Positions 28,463 to 37,309 of a stretch of 64,000 nt of DNA are shown in pieces. Numbering within the stretch: the stretch's first letter is position 1; each line of letters starts with the position of its first letter. The notes beneath the pieces were generated by a model. The model saw nothing but the letters and a program-made list of their open reading frames with translations, was not told the origin of the DNA and did no database searches. Origin of the DNA: Arthrobacter gallicola (GTDB taxonomy: Bacteria; Actinomycetota; Actinomycetes; Actinomycetales; Micrococcaceae); contig NZ_JACSQD010000001.1 of NCBI RefSeq assembly GCF_014836775.1, positions 293,038 to 357,037 of the forward strand, in the 5' to 3' direction. The position numbers and the translations under genes were made by a program.

Positions 28463-28580
28463 CCGCGCTGCTTGCCGCCGCGCCGTTTCCGCCGCCGCGC
28501 CGCTGCCTGCCGTTCCCGCGCTGCTTGCCGCCGCGCCGCTGCCTGCCGCCGCGCCGCCGCCTGCCGCCGCACTGTTTCCA
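28463..28580. repeat. Degenerate CCG-rich repeats
   Basis: A run of short overlapping units of the type TGCCGCCGCGCCGCTGCC recurs through this stretch. It is almost pure G+C on one periodicity of three, so open frames on both strands are unavoidable and carry no coding evidence. Confidence 0.65.
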
Positions 28581-28784
28581 CCGCCCACACCCACCGCCGC
28601 CCACCACTGACCGACGAATCAGCCGGCCCACAACGCGAACCATGTTAGCGACCGGGGCCTGACCGGGCAGTACAGACCGGCGAAAAGACCTCATGGGCTC
28701 GTAACGGTGCGGGATCACCACCAAACCTCCGAGGCCATCACCCTGTTCATGCGGAACTAACCTGGTGCCGTAGTACGCCTGCGC

Positions 28785-29699
28785 TTAAACAGCCAGGAAA
28801 TCCTCCAGCAGAACCACCTCGAGTCCGGCGGCAAGGTGCGCCTGGCGGAAGGCGTTCAGGTCGGCGGCGAACTCGGGCCGGAAATGCATCAGCACGATGT
28901 CGCCGGGCCGAAGCGCGCTGCCCACCTGATAGTCCATTCCTCCGGCATTGGCCTTGGCCTCCCACGTAACGATCGCCCGCAGGCCTGCCGCCGCCACGGC
29001 CTGCTGCATCGCAGGAGAGTAGGCACCTCCCGGCGGGCGGAACAGGGTGGGCAGCCGTCCGTAGTGCTGCTGGGCGAAATCCTGCATCCCGGAGATTTCT
29101 GCCAGCTGCTGGGAGTAGCCAAGTTGCCGCACCATGTTGATGTTGTGGCTGAGAGTATGGTTCTCGATCAGGCTGCCCTGGGCAAGGAACTGGTCAAAAT
29201 AGGCCGGGTCCGCCTGCACGAATGTCTGTGACAGGAAAATGGAGGCCAGGTAACCGTACTCGGCCATCAAGGCCACCATCTCCGGGGTCCGGTGGGCGCC
29301 GTCGTCAATGGTTAGGAAAACCACCGGGTGACTGGTGGGAATCCGGGTGATGACCGGCGCCAAACCATTGGTGACCGGCGGGAGCACATAATCCGGTACA
29401 AAAACGGGCCGCGCAGGCGGCGAGGGGGACGGCTCAGGAGCCGACGCCGACGGCGCCCCGGTCGCCTGAGCCTGCGGTGGCTTGGAAGCGGACGGCGAAT
29501 TGGAAGGCAGTGGTGACCTTGAGACCGGCGGTGAGGTGTGGGCGGGTTCTGCGGCGCCGCGTGCACACGCCGCCGCGCCCAGCACCGCAGCGGCACCGAG
29601 TGCCGCCAGGGCAGTCCGCCGGCTGGGGGAGGAAGCGGAGGAGGGTGTCACTTTGGGTATGGGCACCCCTACACGGTAGGGAATCAGCCGGGTTTCCAC
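28785..29699 (-). CDS. Polysaccharide deacetylase-type lipoprotein
   Basis: About 304 residues. The N-terminus has an Arg/Ser-rich leader, a hydrophobic stretch and a lipobox-like LGAAAC near residue 44, then a Pro/Ser-rich linker to residue 95. The NodB-type domain shows FLTIDDGA with the first metal-binding Asp pair, NHTLSH (the H-x3-H metal site) and RPPGGAYSP. It probably deacetylates an N-acetylated glycan such as peptidoglycan at the cell surface. The start is uncertain: GTG 29699, or a GTG near 29657, since a palindrome CCCTAC-acg-GTAGGG (29667-29681) could be promoter DNA. Confidence 0.85.
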   Translation of the reverse strand: METRLIPYRVGVPIPKVTPSSASSPSRRTALAALGAAAVLGAAACARGAAEPAHTSPPVSRSPLPSNSPSASKPPQAQATGAPSASAPEPSPSPPARPVFVPDYVLPPVTNGLAPVITRIPTSHPVVFLTIDDGAHRTPEMVALMAEYGYLASIFLSQTFVQADPAYFDQFLAQGSLIENHTLSHNINMVRQLGYSQQLAEISGMQDFAQQHYGRLPTLFRPPGGAYSPAMQQAVAAAGLRAIVTWEAKANAGGMDYQVGSALRPGDIVLMHFRPEFAADLNAFRQAHLAAGLEVVLLEDFLAV

Positions 29700-29804
29700 A
29701 CGGGCCGGGCCGGTATTTGATCCGGTCTGGCGGCAAAGACACTCCCGGGACCCGTGTCACCTATCCTGATCCAACGGACCTGCCCGCCCGGGAGAGAAGG
29801 AAAA

Positions 29805-30260
29805 ATGATCACCAGTGCTGGAATCCTGCTCTACCGGTTGGCCCGGAGCGGGGAGCGCGAGGTGTGGATCGCACACATGGGCGGGCCGTTCTGGGCCGGA
29901 AAAGACGAGCACGCGTGGTCCATTCCCAAGGGCGAATACGGCCCGGACGAGGACCCGTACATTGCTGCCCTGCGGGAGTTCGAGGAAGAAATGGGAAGTC
30001 CGGCCCCGCCAGCTGATTACAGACTGCTGGGCGAGTTCCGGCAATCCTCCCGAAAAACCATCACTGTCTTCTGCGCCGAGTCGGACTTCCTGCCGGAACA
30101 GATCGTGAGCAACACCTTTTCCCTGGAATGGCCTCCGCATTCGGGCCGGTTTCAGGAAGTTCCGGAGATTGACGACGCCGGCTGGTTCAGTGTGGGCGCG
30201 GCCCGCACCAAGCTGGTCAAAGGGCAGCTGCAGGTGCTCGATGCCCTGGAGACTTCCTGA
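29805..30260 (+). CDS. NUDIX hydrolase
   Basis: A 151-residue protein with a perfect Nudix box, residues 43-64: G43, E49, R57-E58, E61-E62 and G64 fit GX5EX7REX2EEXGU. It hydrolyses a nucleoside-diphosphate-linked compound; the substrate is unknown. The N-terminal AGILLYRLARSGEREVWIAHMGGPFW is that of NUDIX proteins of the DR1025/YmaB-like size class. ATG 29805 has GAGAAGGA just upstream; the in-frame ATG at 29754 does not. Confidence 0.92.
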   Translation: MITSAGILLYRLARSGEREVWIAHMGGPFWAGKDEHAWSIPKGEYGPDEDPYIAALREFEEEMGSPAPPADYRLLGEFRQSSRKTITVFCAESDFLPEQIVSNTFSLEWPPHSGRFQEVPEIDDAGWFSVGAARTKLVKGQLQVLDALETS

Positions 30261-30446
30261 TCGGCGAGCTGTGCCGCATGCACAGCTCGCTCTGCTGACC
30301 GCGTGCCCAGCCTTGGCCCTGGGCCGTACCCGAACGACGACCGGCGCCCGGCGAGGACGACGGGCAATCCAGCCCAGCTGCAGGCGGCGGCAACACGGCT
30401 TCCCACTGTATGGCTACTCCTGTGGCCAATGAGGTCACACCAGCCC

Positions 30447-31694
30447 CTACGAAAAGCTAACCTCCACCGGAACCCCGAGGAACCGGCCGTACTCCTTGCC
30501 TGCTCTCCGGATGCCAGGCAGGGCACGTTCAGGGAGCGGAGCAAAGGGACGGACAGTGAGGACCGTACTCTTCGCTGACGACTTTCGGGACCACAGGCCG
30601 GCGATGCGGCCGTCGAGCACCAGGGTGGGTTTGAAGATGCCGTTGCCGCCCGGGACGGTCAGCTGCGCATGTTCGGCGGCCAGGGCCGCGCTGCGGTCCG
30701 TGTAGCCGAGAAGGTACTCGTCGAATCCCGGCAGCAGCGCCACGGACCTGGTCCTGGCAGCAGGACCGGCGTTCCGCGCCGCGGTGCCCTCGGTTCCGCC
30801 CGCCGCGCTGGCCGCACCACCCGCACCGCCCGCCGCCGCTGCCGCACCGCCCGCACCGCCTGCCGCTGCCGCCGCGCTGGCCGCTCCGCCCGCACCACCC
30901 GCTCCACCAGCACCACCGTCCCACACCCTCCAGTGCTGGACGCCGCTATAGTCCACTTCCTCCAGCTCAGCTGCCGCCTCGGCCAGACCGGCACGGACAT
31001 CGGCCAGTGGCAGTTTGGACCACCAGGCGATGTCCTGGACTGTGGCCGGGGCGCGGCCGGCAAGATAACGGCGTACAAGTTCCGCCAGGGATGCCATCCG
31101 GTCCAGCCGCCGTGGCTGCGGAACCCACTCGTCCAGCAGCACAAACAGCTGTTCCGACCCCCGCATCGGTCCCAGAACGGTGGTACCGCTTACGGACAGA
31201 TGCCACAGCAGGTGATAGCCGCGCTGTCCGTCGGTTCGGATACCGGAGGCTTCGAAACGCGTCAGTAGTTCGCTGCGGCCCAGCTGCCTGCCGCCGGAGA
31301 GGGCATCCTCGGCCACTGACCGGGCCTTTTCGAGAGTCTGTTCATCGAGTTCGAGTTCCTCCCGGCGCCGGGCAGCCGAGCGCAGGACCCGCTCGGACGT
31401 CAGCGCGAGGGTCCAGTGCACATCCTCGCCGCGCAGTACATGCAGCGTCCCGCGGAAAGGCCAGCTCCGCACCAGCGTGCCGGCGTCGAACGCTGCGGTC
31501 ACTTCGGCGAGAGTGCTCCCGGAACGCAGCCCGAGGGACCATAACGCTCCCGGCAGGTCCTGCCCCTGCAGGGCAAAAAGCCGGTCCACTGCCCCCGGGG
31601 CGCCGCCGGCAATCGTCACCGAGGTGGTTAGGCCATGGCTTCTCAACCGCCGTTTCAACAGCTCGGTGCGTCCCATGCTGTTCTTTTCCGGCAT
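30447..31694 (-). CDS. Winged-helix DNA-binding domain protein (HTH_42/DUF1006 type)
   Basis: About 415 residues. The start MPEKNSMGRTELLKRRLRSHGL and the segments LVRSWPFRGTLHVL and RPATVQDIAWWSKLP-like (here APATVQDIAWWSKLP) place it in the HTH_42 family, which includes a DNA cross-link glycosylase (AlkX/YcaQ). It carries an unusual insert of about 45 Gly/Ala residues (around residue 265) between the second and third parts of the domain. ATG 31694 is chosen because GGGAG lies 9 bases upstream; an in-frame ATG at 31742 is less well placed. Confidence 0.85.
   Translation of the reverse strand: MPEKNSMGRTELLKRRLRSHGLTTSVTIAGGAPGAVDRLFALQGQDLPGALWSLGLRSGSTLAEVTAAFDAGTLVRSWPFRGTLHVLRGEDVHWTLALTSERVLRSAARRREELELDEQTLEKARSVAEDALSGGRQLGRSELLTRFEASGIRTDGQRGYHLLWHLSVSGTTVLGPMRGSEQLFVLLDEWVPQPRRLDRMASLAELVRRYLAGRAPATVQDIAWWSKLPLADVRAGLAEAAAELEEVDYSGVQHWRVWDGGAGGAGGAGGAASAAAAAGGAGGAAAAAGGAGGAASAAGGTEGTAARNAGPAARTRSVALLPGFDEYLLGYTDRSAALAAEHAQLTVPGGNGIFKPTLVLDGRIAGLWSRKSSAKSTVLTVRPFAPLPERALPGIRRAGKEYGRFLGVPVEVSFS
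30780..30905. repeat. CCG/GCC-rich microsatellite-like insert inside the winged-helix gene
   Basis: On the minus strand it encodes only Gly, Ala and Ser in patterns such as GGAGGAGGAA and AAAAAGGAGG. The triplet periodicity keeps the frame open, so length changes by slippage would be tolerated. It lies in a loop between conserved segments. Confidence 0.75.
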
Positions 31695-31771
31695 ACCGTC
31701 AGACTCCCGCCTGCCGGGAACAGGATGTTCCGCAGCAGCCAAAGTCTAGGACAGCCGGAGCGCACCGGGCA

Positions 31772-32971
31772 TTAGGCAGGCGGCCGCGGCGTGAGTTCAA
31801 GCATGTGGGCCTCCACATGGTCCAAGGCGAGCCGCACGGCGCCGGTGGGGACCAGCATTTCGCCCAGCCCGGAGACGGCGATGCGCGGCGGGTCCGGCAC
31901 GTACCGGCCAAGTTCTTCGGTGATCACCGGCAGCAAAGCGGTGGCTGAGGCGGCAACGGCACCACCCAGCACGATCAGCCGCGGGTCAAAGAAGGTGGAG
32001 ACCAGGGCCAGAACGCGGGCCATGCGCCGGGCAATCCGGTCCAGGATCCCGGCGGCCACAGCGTCACCGGCGGCTGCGGCTTCGAAGACGTAACGGGCTG
32101 AGGCGCGGTCGGTTCCGGGCCCCACGAGTTCCCGGATCAGGCCGTTGTGTCCGGCCTCCAGGGCTGCGCTGCCCCACAGACGAGCCAGCTTGGCAATGCC
32201 GTCCTGGTTTCCGACGCCGTCCACCAGTTCCAGCCCGCCCATCGCACCGGCTCGGCCCCGGGCGCCGTGCAGCAGACGGCCCGATTCGATCACACCGGTG
32301 CCCAGGCGTTCGCCCGCCAGGATCACGGCGAGGTCGGATTCATTGGTGCCCGCACCGCGCCACCGTTCGGCCAGTGCGGCCAGCTTCGCATCGTTTTCCA
32401 CGAGAACCGGCCAGCCAGCATCGCCGAAGCCCTTCGCCAGTCCAAGGTCGAACATCGGGGCAAGCTCCTCGCCGGGAGCGATCGTTCCCTGACCGGTGAC
32501 CTGAGCGGCAATGCCCATGGCCGCACACAGCACGGACGACGGCGTGATCCCGGCATCCGTCATCGCCTCCGACGCGGCTGCCAGAACGGCGGCCCGCCGC
32601 TGCTCCGGGGTGCCGCCGTGCCGGGGGAACCGTACTTCTGTCTGTCCCACCACGGTACCGGCGAGGTCGGCGGCCAGCACGCGGACGGTGGCCAGGCCGA
32701 CGTCGAGCCCCAGGACATAGCCTGCCCTGGCATTGAACTCGAACCGTCTGGCCGGGCGGCCCTTCTGTCCGGCAGTCCGGGGAGACTCCTGCTCGCGGGC
32801 CCAGCCGCGGCGGATCAGGTCATCGCAGACGGCGATCACCGTGGCGCGGGTGAGGCCGGTGGCCTCGATCAGATCGGATCCGGTCACGGACGGAACCGAA
32901 CGCAGCACATCAAGGACGGTGCGCAGGTTGGTGCGGCGCAGCAGCTGGGGTGTGCTGGCGGAGGAGTCCAT
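31772..32971 (-). CDS. ROK-family transcriptional regulator
   Basis: A 399-residue protein: N-terminal winged helix (residues 8-65, with SDLIEATGLTRATVIAVCDDL) and C-terminal ROK domain with the ATP-site-type LGLDVGLATVRVLAADL near 105 and DAKLAAL near 205. Some key ROK kinase features look altered: the zinc-binding CXCGXXGC motif is not seen, as in many regulators. ATG 32971 is preceded by AAGGG; the in-frame upstream ATG is less likely. It is divergent from gap with 123 bases between them, so it probably controls that promoter. Confidence 0.9.
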   Translation of the reverse strand: MDSSASTPQLLRRTNLRTVLDVLRSVPSVTGSDLIEATGLTRATVIAVCDDLIRRGWAREQESPRTAGQKGRPARRFEFNARAGYVLGLDVGLATVRVLAADLAGTVVGQTEVRFPRHGGTPEQRRAAVLAAASEAMTDAGITPSSVLCAAMGIAAQVTGQGTIAPGEELAPMFDLGLAKGFGDAGWPVLVENDAKLAALAERWRGAGTNESDLAVILAGERLGTGVIESGRLLHGARGRAGAMGGLELVDGVGNQDGIAKLARLWGSAALEAGHNGLIRELVGPGTDRASARYVFEAAAAGDAVAAGILDRIARRMARVLALVSTFFDPRLIVLGGAVAASATALLPVITEELGRYVPDPPRIAVSGLGEMLVPTGAVRLALDHVEAHMLELTPRPPA

Positions 32972-33027
32972 TGAGGGTGCCCTTTTGACGTGTGGCGGTT
33001 CTAACAGCATAATTGTACTAGTTCATA

Positions 33028-34105
<1,078 letters not shown>

Positions 34106-34121
34106 AGTTTCCCTAACGGCA

Positions 34122-34174
34122 GACGGCGCCCCCCCCCCCCCCGCCCGGACCCGCAAGGTCCGGGCGGCGCCGTC
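34122..34174 (+). terminator. Terminator after gap with a 14-C tract in its stem
   Basis: GACGGCGCC (34122-34130) pairs with GGCGCCGTC (34166-34174) and, inside it, GCCCGGACC (34143-34151) pairs with GGTCCGGGC (34157-34165) with a five-base loop. On the 3' side the two stems are contiguous; on the 5' side they are separated by 12 unpaired C, part of a run of 14 C (34129-34142). It serves gap and the convergent CotH gene. Confidence 0.85.
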
Positions 34175-34192
34175 GTCGTATTCAGGAAGGGC

Positions 34193-35692
34193 TCAGCTGG
34201 AAGCTGCGGTGCCTGCACCGTTATCCGGCCCCTCGGTGAAGTACGCCGCGATGCCCTCGGCTTCCTGCTTGATTGTCTCCGCCGGGACAAGGTCCGAGGC
34301 CTGTTCGGTCAGAAGCGAAGCCCATCGGTCGAGGATTTCCTGGGCCTGGCCTGAGCTGTACAGCTCGCTTCGAAGGGTCATCAGCGCTTCCTGGTAGCGT
34401 GCCTCAAAACCGGCGTCGGCGTGGAACCGGGTGGTCAGCGGATTGTCCGACGAGCCTGGAATGCCCGGGCCTCCGGCCGGGCCGCCGCCGGCGTCGCCTC
34501 CCTGGGGCCGTTCCATGCCCTTCGGCGGTTCCATTCCCTCGGGAATCTCCATGCCTTCCGGCGGCTCCATCCCTTCGGGCGGTTCCATTCCTTCCGGGAT
34601 TTCCATGCCGTCGGGGTCGCCGGGCATCTCTGCGCCCCCGCCGCCCATGGTTCCAAAGGCGAGATTCAGGTCCCACGTGACCACAGTCATCAGTCCGGTT
34701 TCGGAATCGTAGCGCAGGTAGGAGTTGTTGCCCGGACCATCGATGTCGTCCATGTTGCCCATGAGTTCCTGGGCCGCCAGGTAGCGGGCAAAGGCATCAA
34801 CATCCAGATACTCGCCCAGGTGGGCACTGAAGTCCTCATCGGAGGAATTGTTGACGAAGTCCAGGAACGTGATCAGCGGTTCCAGATCCTCGTCACCGCC
34901 GGCCTTCTGCTCGAAGGCATCTGCATAGGCTTCGGGGTCCGTTCCGCGATAGCTGTAATCACCGGTGCTCTCAGCCTTGAAGATGCTGCCGCTGTCGCCG
35001 AACGTCTCCTCGTTCCAGAGCTCATCGTCCGGGGATTCGAGGACCAGCCGCAGCTGCTCGGCGCTTCCATTGACGCTGAACCTGGTTGCGGAGGCTTCCA
35101 AGGTGGCAAGGCCGGCTGCACCGACGAGCTCCACGGCCAGCGCCTCGTTCAGGGAAGTTTCCGAGTTGTTTCCGCGGACCACCAGATCCGTGCGGCCCTG
35201 ATACTCCTGGCCGTCCACAAACTTATCGGTGCGGATAAGCCAGGGCAGAGTTTCCGGTGACTCAGTGGTGCCGTTGCCGTCGCCGCCCGTCTGCTGTCCC
35301 GCGGTTTTGCCGTCCGGTGCGGAGTCTTGTGCCCCGTCCCGGCCGCCGAGCCCCTTCAGGCTGGAGTTGCCCTTGAGCCGCAGCCCAACATTATTCAAAA
35401 CGGTGCCGTCGATCGTAACTGTGGCGGAAATCCACTCCTTGTCACCTGAATCACTGTAGGCGGCAAGCATGCCCTGGTAGTCCTGATCGCTGAATTCCAC
35501 GCTGATGTTGTGCACCAGGGAATCATCGAAGAACGCAATAGCCGTGTCTTCTGCAGTAGTAGTCCCGGTGTCGGTGAGATTCCCGCATCCGGCCAAGGCA
35601 AGTGCTGCGCTCAGGATCAGTGCGGTCAGTGAAGCATGCGGCCGGCGGAGGGCCCGCACTGGTCTATTTCCAGGGTTGTTCGGTTGATTCAA
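34193..35692 (-). CDS. CotH-kinase-domain lipoprotein
   Basis: A 499-residue secreted protein. The signal peptide ends in the lipobox LAGC with C36. The CotH domain follows (VRLKGNSS-like VGLRLKGNSSLKG near 110, then WDLNLAFGTMGGGG near 345). A tandem GME(P/I)PE pentapeptide-like repeat (about residues 375-410) and a Gly-rich stretch precede the C-terminal helices. CotH proteins include spore-coat kinases; in this operon type it may act on the surface polymer or polyphosphate. TTG 35692 is chosen because AAAAGGAG lies 10 bases upstream; the in-frame GTG/ATG further up has no site. Confidence 0.88.
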   Translation of the reverse strand: MNQPNNPGNRPVRALRRPHASLTALILSAALALAGCGNLTDTGTTTAEDTAIAFFDDSLVHNISVEFSDQDYQGMLAAYSDSGDKEWISATVTIDGTVLNNVGLRLKGNSSLKGLGGRDGAQDSAPDGKTAGQQTGGDGNGTTESPETLPWLIRTDKFVDGQEYQGRTDLVVRGNNSETSLNEALAVELVGAAGLATLEASATRFSVNGSAEQLRLVLESPDDELWNEETFGDSGSIFKAESTGDYSYRGTDPEAYADAFEQKAGGDEDLEPLITFLDFVNNSSDEDFSAHLGEYLDVDAFARYLAAQELMGNMDDIDGPGNNSYLRYDSETGLMTVVTWDLNLAFGTMGGGGAEMPGDPDGMEIPEGMEPPEGMEPPEGMEIPEGMEPPKGMERPQGGDAGGGPAGGPGIPGSSDNPLTTRFHADAGFEARYQEALMTLRSELYSSGQAQEILDRWASLLTEQASDLVPAETIKQEAEGIAAYFTEGPDNGAGTAASS

Positions 35693-35747
35693 GGGATCAG
35701 TTCTCCTTTTGGGAAGATGGTGGCAGGCCGGCACGCTTGCGGAGCCG

Positions 35748-36551
35748 TCAGGCGTGGTCCTCTGGACGCAGCGTGAAACCGCTCGTCAGCGTGCGGTGCC
35801 AGCGGTTGGAGGGGAGGCCGGGATGCAGTGCCGCAAGCCCGGTCGCGAACTTGGAGATCCGGCACGGGCGTACCCCGTGTGCCCAGAGGTGGCGGTCGAG
35901 CGCCCCGGCTGTTGAGCCGGATTTTGTCTCCACTATGACTTTGCGGTCGAGGGTCCAGCCGCGGGTCCCGGGGAGGCGCCAGGTGACGTCCGTATCGATG
36001 GTGGCGCGGCTGGCGGAGCCGGGCAGGTAAAGGGTGGTCCGGGCATAGCCGGTTTCGAGCACCGGGCCCAGCAGTGTGAGATCGGGCAGAGTGCCGAACG
36101 CACCCAAGGTTTCCGAAATATATTCCAGACCTTCAGCTGTGAGCCGGTCCCGGTCCGCAGGGCAGTAGGGGATCCGGTCCTTGACGGTTGCTGACCTGGC
36201 GCCTTCGGTCTTTACCTCCAGGAAGCTCAGTGCGCTTTCCAGGTAGGTGCGGGTGCGGATCTTGTAACGCCGGCGCCGTCCATGAGCGGCCAGCAGGTAG
36301 CTCTCCCGAGCAGGGGTGTCGAAGTAGACCGAGTCATAGGTGAAGGAACGCAGGCCGGCCATCTCCAGGACCAGTGCCCGGGCCGGCAGTGAGGACAGGA
36401 TTCTCTCCGCCGTTACGGAGTCCACCAGATATTTGCGGTCCACCCGTGTCTGCAGGGCTGCGGAGGCATTCAGTTCCTCGAGGCTGATCCCCGGCAGCAG
36501 GTCCGCGAAGGTCAGCGTTTCACCTGGCCGGTGGAAGGTTCCGGCGCTCAT
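35748..36551 (-). CDS. VTC-domain protein (polyphosphate polymerase-like)
   Basis: A 267-residue protein with the VTC/triphosphate-tunnel pattern: TRVDRKYLV near 36, RRRRYKIRTRTYL near 95, FLEVK near 112 and KVIVETKSG near 205. These Lys/Arg/Glu residues line the tunnel in yeast Vtc4, which makes polyphosphate from ATP. It overlaps the DUF4956 gene by 4 bases (ATGA) and is followed by CotH, a triad seen widely in bacteria. The activity is inferred from the family. Confidence 0.9.
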   Translation of the reverse strand: MSAGTFHRPGETLTFADLLPGISLEELNASAALQTRVDRKYLVDSVTAERILSSLPARALVLEMAGLRSFTYDSVYFDTPARESYLLAAHGRRRRYKIRTRTYLESALSFLEVKTEGARSATVKDRIPYCPADRDRLTAEGLEYISETLGAFGTLPDLTLLGPVLETGYARTTLYLPGSASRATIDTDVTWRLPGTRGWTLDRKVIVETKSGSTAGALDRHLWAHGVRPCRISKFATGLAALHPGLPSNRWHRTLTSGFTLRPEDHA

Positions 36552-37204
36552 ACCGTGCGGGGAGGAAACGCCGGATCCTGGACCGGGTGCATGGCCGTTT
36601 CGGTTTCGGCGGGCATACCGCTCCGGCCGGAGAGGACGCCCCGGCCGGGCAGGCCGGATCCCGGATGGGTGGAGTAGCGGACGTTGACGATCGTCTTGTC
36701 GTTGACCAGATCCAGCTCCAGGACTGTGGCGGAATGCACCTCGCCGCCCAGTACCTCCTGGAGCCTGCGGTGGAGCTCATCTTCGCGGCTGACAGCCTGG
36801 TCCAGGACAACCTTTTGGTGACGGTAGGCGGGAAGCACCCGTGGATGGTCACCCACAAACATCACTGCCAGAATCAGGCAGATGAGAGCCGGAGCGAGCC
36901 ATGCCGGGGTGCTGCCAATTCCGGAGATCAGCCCGACCGCAAGTGCGGAAAAGTAGTAGGCCACTTCGTGCTGTTCCAGCTCCGTGGAGCGGAGCCGGAT
37001 GATGGAAAGCACACCAAACAGGCCCAGGCCCAGGCCAGCCGTAGCGGCAGAACCGCTGAGCACGGAGGCCACGGCGAACACACCAACGTTGATGCCCAGA
37101 TAGGAGACGGCCAGGTCTCTCCGGCGGTGCCGGCGCAGGTACAGGCCGAACGTCAGCAGGAAAATGGCGGCAAGATCTGCCGCCGCCATGGTCACAATAG
37201 TCAT
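36548..37204 (-). CDS. DUF4956 membrane protein
   Basis: A 218-residue protein with four N-terminal membrane segments (to about residue 125) and a cytosolic C-terminal domain. The signature GLFGVLSIIRLRSTELEQ matches DUF4956, which occurs beside VTC and CotH genes. ATG 37204 is preceded by cggagaac; the upstream in-frame ATG (37252) lacks a site. The C-terminal ~45 residues are polar and extend past the usual domain end. Confidence 0.88.
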   Translation of the reverse strand: MTIVTMAAADLAAIFLLTFGLYLRRHRRRDLAVSYLGINVGVFAVASVLSGSAATAGLGLGLFGVLSIIRLRSTELEQHEVAYYFSALAVGLISGIGSTPAWLAPALICLILAVMFVGDHPRVLPAYRHQKVVLDQAVSREDELHRRLQEVLGGEVHSATVLELDLVNDKTIVNVRYSTHPGSGLPGRGVLSGRSGMPAETETAMHPVQDPAFPPRTV

Positions 37205-37309
37205 GCGGTGTTCTCCGAAAAGTTCAAGGTGGGGGAGATGCCATCGTTGCAAACCATGCTGTGCTCAGGCTGTGCCGGGGTTTAACCGCAGCTTGAGGTG
37301 CGGCCGGCC

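Larger units (their letters stand above)
28004..28784. other. Gene-free, repeat-rich 780-base stretch
   Basis: Between the DUF222/HNH gene and the deacetylase gene I see no convincing gene. Open frames here are extremely biased (Arg/Ala/Pro on one strand, Gly/Ala/Arg on the other) and have no ribosome sites, as expected of GC-rich repeats. The stretch holds three 33-bp tandem units (28364-28462) and a longer CCG-rich degenerate repeat (about 28463-28580). Confidence 0.6.

Noticed and set aside
28235..28648. 137-codon open frame in the repeat tract
   Set aside because: Composition is almost only Arg, Ala and Pro because of CCG repeats; no ribosome site.
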